A stretch of 34,582 nt of DNA from Collybiopsis luxurians FD-317 M1 (GCA_000827265.1 KN834898.1:23090-57671); one strand, 5' to 3'. Numbered from the stretch's first letter, positions 20,090-30,348 are shown. Numbers and translations: made by a program. Notes: a model not told the origin generated them from the letters alone.

Positions 20090-21232
20090 TTATGTTGATA
20101 ACCACATACCAACACTTTCTTTTGCAAATTCAAGAAAAGGACCAATAATGTTGTTGTCAAATGCTGGGTAAGCTTCGTTGAATAGACAACTGTTCGCGTC
20201 CAATCCAATATGTACACTAAAACAAAAAGAGATCTCAAAAATTCGAAATTAAAACTAACGCCTACATATACATACGCCATACTGGTTAGCTTGCCAGGTC
20301 TCTGCAGACTTGGAACCATTCCCAGGAATAACCATGTCGATGGAACTTGGGACATGAAAAGCTTGCCTATTTGCTTGAGAATATGCAGAGCCGATTGCAA
20401 AAACCTGAGGAATACAAATTGTCAGATTACTAGCTCTTCTTGGCTCGCTGGTACACTTACTCAACTCGGTCCTTCCCTTGAAGATACTGAGCTTTCATAA
20501 CAGCTTGCTTGAGGGTGGCAGATGGATCCTCTGCAACATCATCCTCGGCACTTGTCTCTGTCTTCAGTCCTGGCTCCACCTTCACTTTCTGCTGCTCCTT
20601 CTCAAGCTTCAGTTTGGCCATCTTAGCATTCACAGCCTCCCGAACATCCACAGAGACCGCGTTCCAGACGGCCTTCATGTGCTTCTGCGCAATGGCCAAA
20701 GAGACATTTCTTGTAATATCCGCACCCATGACCCACAATTGATTCTTTTCCATATCGACAAGGGGCTTCACAAGTTCATTATAGAACATTGTTTGAAACA
20801 CTTTTTCTTCTGTAAGAGTGCGCATGCGAGTGGACTTTTTGGCATCGGTCCAGTGGAGATAGAGGCTGACCCACTGGCCAAGTCGATGATGACGTTGATG
20901 GGCACTTTATTCTTGCCTTTTGCATTGTTGTACCAATTACGGATTTGCTAGAGGATAAAGGTTATCATAAGGTTATTCAAGAAGTGGAAGGTTAAAAGGC
21001 ACGTACATCCTTCTTACGTGTCATCCGCATCGACAACTCTTTAGTCTCACTCTGAGAGAGTGAATCCAGAGTATCCATGCCAGGAATAGGAAATGCAGAC
21101 CAGTATTTGCGGTATATAATGTGCCAGAAATCACCGACTGTGTGAGTCTCTTGAGCTTGAAAGAAATGAGGCAGTCTGGTTTGGAGCCATGAGAGTTCGG
21201 CCTCAGACCAGAGTGATGATGATCGCTGTTTC
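20090..21232 (-). pseudogene. Transposon-associated basidiomycete protein of unknown function, one frameshift
   Basis: Four minus-strand exons (21232-21007, 20947-20461, 20404-20276, 20216-20090) join in phase across introns of 59, 56 and 59 nt with GTACGT, GTAAGT and GTATGT donors. Landmarks in order are LWSEAELSWLQTRLPHFF, RKYWSAFPIPG, QIRNWYNNAKGKNK, EEKVFQTMFYNELVKPLVD, and a C-terminal block with AYPAFDNNIIGPFLEFAK. I know this order from a large mushroom family, often near transposons, with no known function. The frame shifts by one base in exon 2, at the five-A run at 20836-20840; one more A would keep it. The 5' end before 21232 (acceptor AATAG) is unresolved. The gene ends 93 bp from the Ty3 target site. 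Confidence 0.7.
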
Positions 21233-21450
21233 CTATTTTACCTGGTGGCCTGGATATGTTTTTGGCACCGTCGGTATTCATCCCTGGTGATGTCGGACCG
21301 CTCAGTGAATTGTTATTAACAATTAAGATATGATTAGCTGACCTGCTGCTTTGCTGGGAGCCACTGTATAGTTCTGAGTAAGCAATTCAATCACGTGGTG
21401 ATTTAAAGCGCACTTCAAAACACAACTTACACAAACTCACAATTTTCCTT

Positions 21451-22355
21451 ATGCCCACCATCAATGTGAACATGGAGGACATTGCGGCTTTTGCTTCCTT
21501 GGCCAGCCTCTTTCAAAACATCATACTGCTTCATGCAGGTATGTTTCAGTTCTGTCACCTTTTTTTCTGCTAATCCATTGTAACAGGGGATGGTTCTAAT
21601 GTGGACGAGGAGGCTAGCGATAGCGGTAAGTTTCCATACTAAAACTTTTTTTTTCTTTATTGATGTTGCTCTTAGACTCTTTTACTTCCATCGCCGATGA
21701 GAGCCAGTGCTTGGACTGCACTTGCTCTCTTTGCTGCTGCCCCTGCCACTCCCATTCATCCAATGATGCCAACGCCGCAAGGCTACAGCTCAGCCAGCTG
21801 TAGCAATAGCTTCCACCCCTGCTACAGCTCCTGTCATTCCTGTTGCCATTGCAGCTACTGCTGCCCGTCCTGCTGCAGCCACTGCTATGCCTGTTGCTCT
21901 GGGTGTCGCCTCTGTTGTGGTTCAACCTCTCTCCTCTGCCGCTGCAACTGGGACTGTTGTCAGTCCTCAGTCCCCTGTCCAGCCCTCTGCGCTGCCAGTT
22001 GGTACTCCTGTCGCTCCTGATGAGACTGCCAGCAGCAGCTCCGCAGCTGTTACTGCGACTGTTGCCATTCCTCAGCCCTCTGCGATGCAGACTGGTACCT
22101 CTGCCACTCCCGGCCAGCTTGCTAGCAGGCGGTACATTGTCACCTGTGGACGGAATGTTGGGGTTTACGACTCTTGGTAAGATTTCTTTTGTTTTTTGAG
22201 ACACAAACAAGTACCGATTGAAACGCTATAGACCTCAAGTTGCTCCGATGGTTGTTGGTGTCCCGTCTGCTGTCTATTTCAGGCTTGGATCCCAGGCCGC
22301 TGCACTTCAAGCCTACAATGATGCCCACATGGGCAGGGAAGTTCATCGTATCTGA
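21451..22355 (+). pseudogene. RNase H1 N-terminal / viroplasmin-like domain protein, frames disturbed
   Basis: Starts at ATG 21451 (MPTINVNMEDIAAFASLA). Exons 21451-21538, 21587-21625, 21676-22176 and 22232-22355 are joined by GT...AG introns of 48, 50 and 55 nt. The middle is an Ala/Pro/Thr-rich linker. The C-terminus reads RRYIVTCGRNVGVYDSW, then VPSAVYFRLGSQAAALQAYNDA, a pattern I know from the small RNase H1 N-terminal (caulimovirus VI-like) domain, which binds RNA/DNA hybrids in RNase H1. Three things are off. The linker uses three frames in turn, with a Cys-rich run (CLDCTCSLCCCPC) where the frame is wrong. TG from exon 3 plus A from exon 4 makes TGA at the last splice. The C-terminus is short. 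It is probably a relic. Confidence 0.6.
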
Positions 22356-22418
22356 TGGGCATTTGTCACTCCTTCCACGAAACTCTACCTGACCCTTACA
22401 CTCGCTACCATTATCTAC

Positions 22419-23221
22419 CTACCTATAATCACATTCTTGTAAAGACATACCGTCCTCGGTGAATGAATCTCTGAGAGCGAGAGCTAGTTGTCGAGCCGAG
22501 TCTTCATCCAGTGCCTTGGCATCACTCGCATAATCGAAAACACCTCCGGCGACAGATTGGGAATAGACTTCTCCATACTTCCACTCTGCGGCTGCGATCC
22601 ACGTTCTAGCGAGAACAAAGTGAAATCCAGGCGACTCTGAGAAGACAGTAAGAATATCCCTCACGGAGTCGGACCTAAAAGTTTGCCGAGAAGTTTGTAA
22701 GATATGACTAAACAACTTCATAGTGAGCCAGGCAAGATCGTCTCGTCGAAAGTGGCATTGCGCTCGAATGGTTTGTTCATCGATAGAAAGCCCAGGGTCA
22801 ATAGGCGGAATTGCGATCCAAGAAGCCCGAAGGAATGCGTCCTGCCATTTCCACAGGTGCGGCCAGTCGCGGTGAATAAACTCCAAAAAGGTATCAAATA
22901 CATAGTCTTCATAATCTTCGTCGCAGAAACAGCCATCGAGCCAGTCAGATACCTCTAATTGAAGGTTTTCAATCAAGTCAAAGGCTTTATCATCGACCAC
23001 CACAGGTGGATGCAAGAAATCTTTGATCGACGGAGAGTGGCGCTTCAGGTAGTCGAATATCTCGGCCAGGTATTCTTGCGGATCAAAGTAATCCTCGTAA
23101 GACTGTCGACATTGCTTCTCTTTGTTTTTCTGTAGGATAAATAAGTTTGTCGGTGAGTCGCTTGCTTAGATTACACATGCACCTTGTCCGATTTTTGAGA
23201 TTTCTTCGACTTTTTTCCCAT
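22419..23221 (-). CDS. Small two-exon gene, hypothetical protein
   Basis: The start is ATG 23219-23221 (MGKKSKKSQKSDK). Exon 1 (23183-23221) is joined to exon 2 (22419-23129) by a 53-nt intron (GTGCAT...CTACAG), in phase. The product is 249 residues. It has a Lys/Ser-rich N-terminus, then an acidic, Trp- and Asp-rich, all-helical-looking body (DWLDGCFCDEDYEDYVF, EFIHRDWPHLWKWQDAFL, ARTWIAAAEWKYGE). There is no signal peptide, membrane segment or motif I recognise. The frame is clean and rich in C- and G-ending codons, unlike the relics around it, so it is the best candidate for a live host gene. It converges on the 21451-22355 relic with 63 bp between stops. A GTATGT near 22450 could mark a further intron and a longer 3' end. 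Confidence 0.65.
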
Positions 23222-24087
23222 TGTTGTATACGCTTGTCTCCAGATATCACGGTCAATGAATGAGCGAGCTAGGAATATTCAAGAGGAAGATCGAGCTTGA
23301 GTGGCTTTCGGAACTGAATGAGTGAAAGAAACAAATTAAAAAATGCTTTTGTCTTGGCCGCTTATCACGTTGGCGCGTCCCTTTAGCGCCAATATCACGT
23401 GAGATAGATTTTTGCTCGACTTTAGCGCCAGTGAGTCGCTTTACTTTTCACCGCTCTCAACGCTAGTATTATTTATTGGCTCTTTGAACCATCCACTTTC
23501 CATCTGGGAGCTCTGGCAATCCATCGATTTATGATCCCATTTTGTCTGCCCTCATCTGACGTGTAGGCTGCGATAGCTGTCCTTTTTGGAATAAGTAGCT
23601 CATTTTTTTTTTCCATAATTCCGAATGTCCCTGGATGGAAAAGTACGAACAGCTTAGGTGAAATAGTTGAGACATCTGTGATTTGCCCTAAGCTTTATGT
23701 GTCTCGTTTCTAAAATTGAGGACGAAGACCAGACGGTAGATAAGGTAATGAAGGTCCTCACCAGTGCACATTTGCGTCTTCCCCATCACTCGACCTGTTC
23801 TCAACTGTGAATGACAACGTTTGGATCAAATCTTGCAAGCTTTCATGTATCGGTATCAGAACTCAAAGCCGCGAGCCATGATTAAATATCAGACGCGAAG
23901 CTTACCATGCTAATACGTATATACCTCAACGGAAACATAGTTCAAAAAAGCTGAAGAGCGGAACAAAGGTGGGACATTTTCGAACCAGATCCTTCCACTC
24001 CAGGAAGCCTCGTTTCAGGGCTTCACAGCTCTTGTACAGGATGCTTTCACTGATTTGGACGATAGCTGTATAATTCGTGCGAGCGAT
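23222..24087. other. Intergenic, upstream region of the 22419-23221 gene
   Basis: No coding frame is convincing. Just upstream of the gene (23370-23440), TTAGCGCCA occurs twice and ATCACGT twice, one of them as CACGTGA. These could be promoter elements, but they are too short to assign. Confidence 0.4.
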
Positions 24088-24200
24088 CAGTGGGTGTTAA
24101 CAAAGTAACTTTAATATTTCAAAGTCCGCTAACTTTGTCTTCCAAAAGTAACTTTAAGTTACTTAAGTTACTTTGTCGCGACAAAGTAACTTTTTTTTCC
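24088..24200 (+). repeat. AAGTTACTT palindromic repeat, copy B (element end)
   Basis: It opens CAGTGGGTGTTAACAAAGTAACTT, matching CAGGGGTGACTGACAAAGTAACTT at 9667. It continues through CTAACTTTGTC, CAAAAGTAACTT and AAGTTACTTAAGTTACTT in the same order as copy A. No partner end was found nearby, so it may be a solitary end or a truncated element. The 24200-24651 stretch after it has no gene. Confidence 0.6.
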
Positions 24201-24651
24201 CGCGCTTGACAGCTAACTTGCCGAATCTCGGCACAATGTACTTCTCATTAAAACTTGTTTTCAACACATTTGATGATTTATTTGTCACCACTGAAGGTTA
24301 TATTTAGGGGCCTCAACTAGATTATGAGTGTACTGAGTGAGTTCAATGTCCTACATTACCAGGAATGTTGCTGACTCAATGAGTCTAAGTTGTGTCATCT
24401 CAAGCGCCTTCGCATTTAATGCTCTTAAATACTCTGATCGGATGCCCCGTTCTTTGTTGGTTACTCGGCTGTAGCTTGCCCACTTGACGCCAAATGGGCC
24501 AACGCTAACGCGTGGCGGTACTCGTGCCCATTTTGAGTAAAGTTTAAATCTGAATGTCAATGAATTCATCAAAAATAGACCCCATGTTTGCCTTAGTACA
24601 ATTGATAGTTTGCTACTCTCAGCAATGAGTGTTGATGTATAGACAAATGAT

Positions 24652-26411
24652 TCAAATTTTTTCAATAAGTTCTTCAACAGTTGAAAATTTACTGATACAA
24701 TCTAAGTAAGCAGTACTTTTACTAGCATTCATCTTTGCAAAACCCTCAGGATCGTCCTTCTCAAATTGATCTTCTGTTCGACAACCATTCTGAACCCATC
24801 AGAAGATTGGTCCTGCAGTGTACTGTGTGAAGGAGGTTCGAAAGTCATTGGGGTGAATGGGCGTGTTAGAATGGGTAATGACAGCAGAGGGAATGAGGAT
24901 TGTAGAGGCATGGGGGAAGTCAATCACCAGCTTTAGTTCCCATAAGATGAGCTGACCACTTCGAGTATGGTCAAATCGGCCTAGGGCAGTGATAGCACAC
25001 CACCCAAAGGCCCAATTAAGGAAATCTCGGTGTTTGAAGGTCCATACCTTTCCACCAAAGTTGAATGTAGCCGCAGAGAAGATGCTATCACATGGGAAGT
25101 TTTCAGGAAGGTGAAGCCTGTTATAGACAGTGTTCCGGACATGTTTGTACTCTTGATATACACGAGGGGCCCATAAGTTGAAGGCACCTGTCTGTGTTCT
25201 CAGATGGGAAAGGAGATAGGAGGAGGGAAAGGCTTACGGTCTTGATACCTTGCCATACGTTTAACAGCCTCACTTCCTACTAATGTGTTCAAGATGGAGT
25301 GCATATCCTTTGGATTCAAGGACACAGGGGTTGAGTTACCCATTCCCATGGTTGTGCCAAGATTATATGCAGGGAAGCTTCCGCGTGCATGATTTCCATT
25401 GGCAGCAGATATACCTAGTCCAGCATTCTTTCCCAATGCATTCATATCGTCATGAGCGTTCATCAAACCTATTGAATAGCTAGAGTCATTGGGTTGACCT
25501 GCTAAAACGGCAATGATTCATCCTAGACAGTCTACAATAGGAGTGGGTGTGCTATAGGAATATATTATAATCTGATCTCAGATGAAAAGAGGTGGACTTA
25601 CTAGCCGTCCCACTTAATATGGTAGAACCCTTCAGCCAGGAGATCAGCGAGGTGGTACATTTGCTGGCGCTGGAGGATGGTGCCAAGGTGTTTTGTTTGA
25701 CCAGGTTTTCCGGTTTGAGCTCCTAATGCAGCATCAAATTGAGCTGCATCGGCGTCAATCTCTAGGGCTGTGCTGGAGGAGAAAACATGTTTGAGGGTTC
25801 TGTCAGAAGGTCCGAGGCCAGGTTGTCGTTTTTTGTCGTGGCGAATTCGCTTTCTCCGTCGATTGGCCCGGGACTGCGAGTCACAAAGAGAAGAGGGGTT
25901 GTAAAGGGGAGGAGGGGTGTATTCAGTAGCAAGTGCTTGGCATTTCAGACGGCGTCGTTTTTTTTGACTGAGATGGGCTTTGCGTTTCAAGCCAGGAGCA
26001 TTGTCTTCAGTGGAAAGGGGGTGTTCTTCATCGGAATTGCAGATTGAGGAGTTAGGAGAGCAGTGTTCTGGTTGTGACGCGGTGGGAGAAGAAGTGGTTG
26101 GTTCTTGGTGGCAGGAGATTGCGTTATCTGTGCCCTGGAATCAGGAGAGAATTAAAGGGAGCAGAAAGGAAGGACTTACTGGACTCATGGCCCAAGTGCC
26201 GGTGTTCCAAATAGGTGCACACAGAGGCAACACATTCGTCATGGAGGTTGACGCGTTCGTTGTCGAGGCCAATGCATTCGTCATCGAGGCCGATGCGTTC
26301 ATCACCAAGGTCGATGAGTTCATCATCGAGGCTGAGGTTCTGCGCGCATTTTTCTTGATCTTCTAGTTGAGCTTGAGGGTAGAGTTGCGCGTAGTCAAAT
26401 GTGGTAGGCAA
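24652..26411 (-). pseudogene. TET/JBP-family 2-oxoglutarate/Fe(II) dioxygenase, relic with two TGA
   Basis: Four exons join in phase: from at least 26411 to 26180, 26127-25602, 25551-25238 and 25187-24652. The introns are 52, 50 and 50 nt. N-terminus: acidic heptad repeats, then a Lys/Arg-rich stretch (KKRRRLKC). Middle: LADLLAEGFYHIKWDG, TTMGMGNSTPVSLNP and FNLWAPRVY. Core: KHRDFLN with the HxD iron ligands (25024-25032), FGWCAITALGRFD, IPSAVITHSN with the distal His (24871-24873), and DFRTSFTQY with the 2-oxoglutarate-binding Arg (24838-24840). This order matches the mushroom TET/JBP expansion, whose members oxidise 5-methylcytosine. The C-terminus (FSTVEELIEKI) looks natural. Two stops interrupt it, TGA at 25518-25520 and 24799-24801, each where relatives have Arg. 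The first exon(s) beyond 26411 are unresolved. Confidence 0.8.
26233..26337 (-). repeat. Five 21-bp tandem repeats inside the TET/JBP N-terminal exon
   Basis: Each unit encodes one acidic heptad of the type (D/E)xxxLxD (for example GLDDECI, GLDNERV). Units differ by a few bases. The plus strand is also open across the array. Repeat number probably varies between copies of the gene. Confidence 0.75.
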
Positions 26412-26440
26412 TCGGAATAGTTCTACCTGGTGGTACAGTG

Positions 26441-27999
26441 AGCTATGTAAGCAGTTTGAGGTTCAAGAATGGGGGAATACCGGAATGCATTTGGAAGGCT
26501 GGTAAGGGAGGTGTTAGTAACGCGGAGCTGAGGGCAGAGAAGTTATGTGAACCTGGTTGAATAGGGCGTCTCTGAGATGTGTCGCTGTCTGAAAAGGGAG
26601 CAACATTTAGTAAAGGTTAGCAGTAAGAAGAACTGCCTTACAGAACGAAGGAAATACCCCATTTATTTCTGGGTCTGTTGAGTCAATGTTAGAGCGGTTC
26701 AAGCGAGGCTGAGGTAGCGGCTGTTGGGGCCCATGCTATACCGCATTTTCCAGCGTCCCAAGGCGTCTCCCAGGGTGGAAGTCAAACCTTAGGCCATCAA
26801 AGAAAACAGCGGGAAGCAGGGTGAACTGCCAGAGCTACTTGAATGGGGGCATTGGGGTTTGCGTACCTGCAGTAGGTGGGTGGGGGGGGGAAGTGGTGGT
26901 GGTAAAGGTTGAAGCGAAAAAAGAGCTGTTGATCAATAAACGGGTTTGATCAATGTGCGTGATTGATAGAACCCGTGTTTGATTGGCGCCATTTAAACCG
27001 AGGTAGAGGTAATATACGCATGGTTAATTTTAATCAAGGCAGGTACAGCGCAGTAGCAACTGGAACTGCGGGGTAGCAAGTAGTTTTGATTTCGTTCATG
27101 TGGGTAAGGAAGTGGGGGTTTTGTCAGAAATAAATTGGACTTAATCTTTGATTACGGTAGGCTAATCAATGGGGGAACACTGAGCACACTGCGCTTTGCA
27201 CTAGCCTGAGCGTCCCAGCCTACTTATGCGTGACGCAGCGACGACATACGCCTGTGCACAGACTGAAGGCGGTGTTGTTGTACCAGGCTAGTACTTTTGC
27301 ATCTCAGAGCGCGGAGATACGCAGCTGACCTTCTTTTTTAGGCATTGCTTTTCTCCTCTCTGGTGAGACATTGGAGCTCAGCTTGCTCTTCCTTTCATCT
27401 CGCCAGGTAGGAATTATTTCTCAATTATATCGGTAGTTTTTTGATTGTTCTTTCTCTTCCTTTCGTCTTGCCAGTTATCTGCTTTTTCGCAGCACCCTCC
27501 CTCTCCCTCCCCTAGTTTCTTAAATCTTGATTTTCTTTTATGTATCATTCGCTCTACTCTATGTTTTTTTTTGCATTGTGTTTTCTTTCTTTGCTCATGT
27601 AATTGTATTACAATATGCCTTTTTTTTATTTACTATTGTCTGTACCATATTTCGGAGGGTTTTTTCTCCGCTCAATGTATCTGGGGGCCCTTTTGGGTTG
27701 CCCGTTTTGGCTATAGCGAAGGCTTTCCCCAATGTTGATTGGATAAAATAAAATCAAAGGGGGAGAGAATTTCAATTCATTTCTGAAATTAATTTATGAC
27801 TGGTGGCCGAGAGCACAGGTCCAGTAGCGAAATAAAATCCTCGATGCAAATTTTTGGTTGTGAGAGTTAGTCCCTTGCCTATACCTTCCAGGAAAAAGCA
27901 GGCAGATTCAGGGCATGTATAACATACTAAATACAGGAGGAATTAATGCTCATATATTTCAATCACGCTGTAGAAAACTATTTACCATAATGTGGACAT
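26441..27999. other. Intergenic, no readable gene
   Basis: 26441-27000 may hold the unplaced first exon(s) and promoter of the TET/JBP relic; I could not read them. 27330-27750 is pyrimidine-rich with long T runs and ends ATAAAATAAAATC. The plus-strand frames there are Phe-rich and look non-coding. No tRNA-like A or B box was found. Confidence 0.4.
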
Positions 28000-28007
28000 A
28001 ACATCGG

Positions 28008-28033
28008 GGCTCACGTCCTATGTCTGTGGATGG
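28008..28033 (+). repeat. Left TIR of the SerRS-carrying element
   Basis: It begins GGCTCACGTCC and ends CTGTGGATGG. It is preceded by AACATCGG. It differs from the right TIR by two T-for-C changes, one of them in a CG of the right copy. Confidence 0.82.
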
Positions 28034-28246
28034 AACAGGGTTTTCAAGTTTTTCAAGTGAGAAAAAGAGAAAAAAGGAAAGAGAGAGAGAAGAGGATTGC
28101 TACAGTTCTACACACCTTCTGAACCTCTTATTTTGATGGTAAATTACTGTGGGTGCAATCGGAAGATCGTTTACAGCACTGCTTTCAAGATATCAAGCTC
28201 ACGGCCTATGGCACCTATGGCTACTTAAAATGGTTTCAGGTCCGAT

Positions 28247-28273
28247 GGGACATGTCCTAAATGGACATGTCCC
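28247..28273. repeat. Perfect hairpin near the left end
   Basis: The stem GGGACATGTCC pairs with GGACATGTCCC around a 5-base loop (11 bp, no mismatch). It shares the GACATG core with the right TIR, so it may be a subterminal transposase-binding motif. Confidence 0.7.
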
Positions 28274-28821
28274 TTTTCAAGATGGCATCACTTTTGGCAT
28301 GATCTGCTCCCACTGCGCATGCCTGCAGCAGACCTTTGCTTGTTCTAGACAGAAACCACGACCGGGCAAGGGAGTGACTTCAGCCTACGAGTCTTGAGAC
28401 TTATTGCCCGAGGTTTGTGCAGGCTGTTGCGGAAAGCGAGATGAGTACAGATATGGCCAAAGTGAGTAGACAGGGCATGAGGATAGTCTCTACATAGTCA
28501 GTCTCTACATAACAACTACCCTTCCAATATCACATTGAGCTTTCTCATCTATGTAGGTAGTACTCGGCTGTCATTCTGTAGCCCATTTGAATGCCTTTTG
28601 TAATGACTCCAGTGACTTTTCAATGACTCTTCAATGTAGAAAAGTAATGTCTTCCTGACTGTGAAATACCGAATACACTTATAACTAATCTATGTACTCA
28701 AGCTGTCTTTTTCTGCAACCCTTTAGGCAGCTCCTTGACCCATGGCTAGAACGTACGGCCCTGTATGTAGGCTGAAGAACTTTGGGGATTATGACACCCT
28801 GCCAGCGAACTCAAAACAAAA

Positions 28822-30184
28822 TCATTGCACAGAATATATAAAAGAATGTATTTCTGGAGTCTGGTAATTCTCAACAAGACAGCAAAGCGCACGCTCCGTG
28901 GCAACGAGCATTCCATTCAGCATATGGTAATACAATTTACTTGCCTGATCCTTGGTCTTCAAACTGCATCGGACTTCTAACCAATGAGCGTCTGTAAACA
29001 TCACCATAGAAATCAGCTTATTGGCCACAAACATTGAGGAAAAAATTAACGCACGATAATCCATAAAATTCGAACACAACCCAAGCTCCTTATATCCTTT
29101 CTGGAATGGGAACCAGGCCTCCAAATCATACCTCATTGCGCTGCAATATTCAGAACTTGATATCTCAACCCAAGGCTTTGATAAAACCTCCCAGCTCTTC
29201 TCGAGATCGTCCACTATGAACTGCTCGACTTTTTCAAACTGATGGATACAGAAAATGCCCCGCATGTCGCATCCGGCTGAGCCCACTTCTTTGCGGAAAC
29301 AGGTCGAGTGACCTGCATATCAGACGGGAAGCTGTGATTTTTCAATCCATTCATCCGTGTGGAAGGCCAAGATGTGTTGTTCCGAGGTGGCAATGAGGTA
29401 TTTTTTGTCTTTGTCTGCGATTACCTGTTTCAATGTGTCAAAGAATCCTTCTGGAGTGAAGTTTATTAAAACATACCTTGTACAGTTCCTTATCGAATTG
29501 ATCTAGCTGCGGTCTTGGCCATCCAGTCCTTGTTCATCATAAATGGAGGCTGAATCTTCTTATAACCCTTCTTTTGCAAAATTGAGGCATACAAAATCAA
29601 CGCTTGATTGAGCTCGATACCCTCATTGGTGAGGTAATATCCTCTGTGTCCAGCGACCTTGGCAACTTTGTCAGACAAAACAAGTTTAGATGAATGAAAA
29701 TGTCAGAAAGTTGGATATGAATCACCCCGATTGAGGTCCATAGCATCTAATCCTAGTAGCACTTCATGATGAGGCATGACTCCAGGTCGTTCAGGAGGGT
29801 ATCAGTTACACCACTTGTTAAAATTGCATTATCGTCCTAGGCGAAAACATGGGCTTATACTCCATTCAGTTATATGTAAACTGCTGAGCACGCACCTCTG
29901 TAGCGCTAACAGATACTGTAGGCCCAACTGTTACCAATGCCCGAAGCTTTTTTGCGCATCAAGGCCTCAAAATCTTTAGTTCCTTTCTGTTTCGCTTCAA
30001 CCTGAGCGTCGGGAACTTTCTTTTTCACTATGAGATTGTCTGCCGGTTCTTTCACCTTTATAGATTATAGGTTCAGCTTCAGTTCGGGCGCAGAAGATCA
30101 CAGGAAATTGAATGCGCCTTTTTGCACAAATTTTTTTTGAACAGCGTTTACCTGTTTGCTAAGACCGTTTGCATTGAAGTCCAC
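28822..30184 (-). pseudogene. Cytosolic seryl-tRNA synthetase gene fragment (decayed, introns kept)
   Basis: Cytosolic SerRS charges tRNA-Ser. Pieces on the minus strand, in order: coiled-coil arm (GLSKQVNAVQKK, 30184-30125; KEPADNLIVKKK to LMRKKASGIGN, 30055-29896); MPHHEVLLGLDAMDLNR (29836-29726); VAKVAGHRGYYLTNEG and GYKKIQPPFMMNKD (29665-29477); [11 protein letters not shown], motif 2 (FRKEVGSAG ... HQFEKVEQF) and YDLEAWFPF (29424-29055); motif 3 (LVATERALCC) to ENYQTPE (28991-28846). Introns of 60, 52 and 63 nt remain, so it arose from DNA, not from an mRNA copy. The first about 50 residues and the C-terminal tail are missing, and a part before YDLEAWF is deleted. There are two 2-base losses, one further frameshift and TGA at 29320-29322 (relatives have Arg). 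Arg-to-Cys and Thr-to-Met changes disable motif 2. Confidence 0.93.
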
Positions 30185-30299
30185 TGAGATAAATGTGTTG
30201 ATCAGTGCTATTCGAAGGCGTACTAGAATAAGAACGTACTCTGCTCACGCGTTCTGGAAACGAGTTGCTATTTTGGGGACATTTCCGGGTGGCTGTGTG

Positions 30300-30324
30300 G
30301 GCTATGTCCAAATCCGACATAGCC
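30300..30324. repeat. Perfect hairpin at the right end
   Basis: The stem GGCTATGTC pairs with GACATAGCC around a 7-base loop. It lies directly inside the right TIR. Confidence 0.7.
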
Positions 30325-30348
30325 GTCCACAGACATGGGACGTGAGCC
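30323..30348 (-). repeat. Right TIR of the SerRS-carrying element
   Basis: Inverted partner of 28008-28033, followed by AACATCGG. A 9-bp-stem hairpin (30300-30324) overlaps its inner edge. Confidence 0.82.

Larger units (their letters stand above)
28008..30348. mobile_element. TIR element with captured seryl-tRNA synthetase gene fragment
   Basis: 26-bp inverted repeats at 28008-28033 and 30323-30348 match at 24 of 26 positions (start GGCTCACGTCC). Immediately outside each end is the same 8-mer, AACATCGG (28000-28007 and 30349-30356), in direct orientation. That is a perfect target-site duplication. The 2341-bp unit has no transposase. Its only coding content is a spliced, truncated SerRS gene relic. 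Small hairpins and a TIR-like subterminal repeat (28196-28210) lie near the ends. An 8-bp duplication is known for hAT, some Mutator-like and Zisupton/KDZ elements; I cannot tell which family mobilised it. By structure it is a Pack-type, gene-carrying non-autonomous transposon. Confidence 0.82.

Noticed and set aside
21697..22020. Cys-rich plus-strand frame (CSNSFHPCYSSCHSCC)
   Set aside because: It is an off-frame reading of the Ala/Pro/Thr linker (GCT/CCT runs) of the RNase H1 N-terminal-like gene.
6140..23402. Recurrent CACGTG sites (six seen) as a shared regulatory motif
   Set aside because: About eight are expected by chance in a window of this size, so there is no enrichment.
24351..24677. 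108-codon minus-strand frame downstream of the TET/JBP relic
   Set aside because: It overlaps the C-terminal codons of the relic in another frame, has no motif, and continues into the AT-rich 3' flank.
27445..27751. Phe-rich plus-strand frames
   Set aside because: They come from T-tract DNA with no family motif or codon bias.
28149..28397. 82-codon plus-strand frame
   Set aside because: It spans the perfect hairpin at 28247-28273, has no motif and no splice context, and lies in the non-coding left part of the TIR element.
28008..30348. Helitron capture of the SerRS gene (hairpins and introns present)
   Set aside because: The inverted ends and the direct 8-bp duplication are not Helitron features, and no TC...CTRR ends were seen at the borders.
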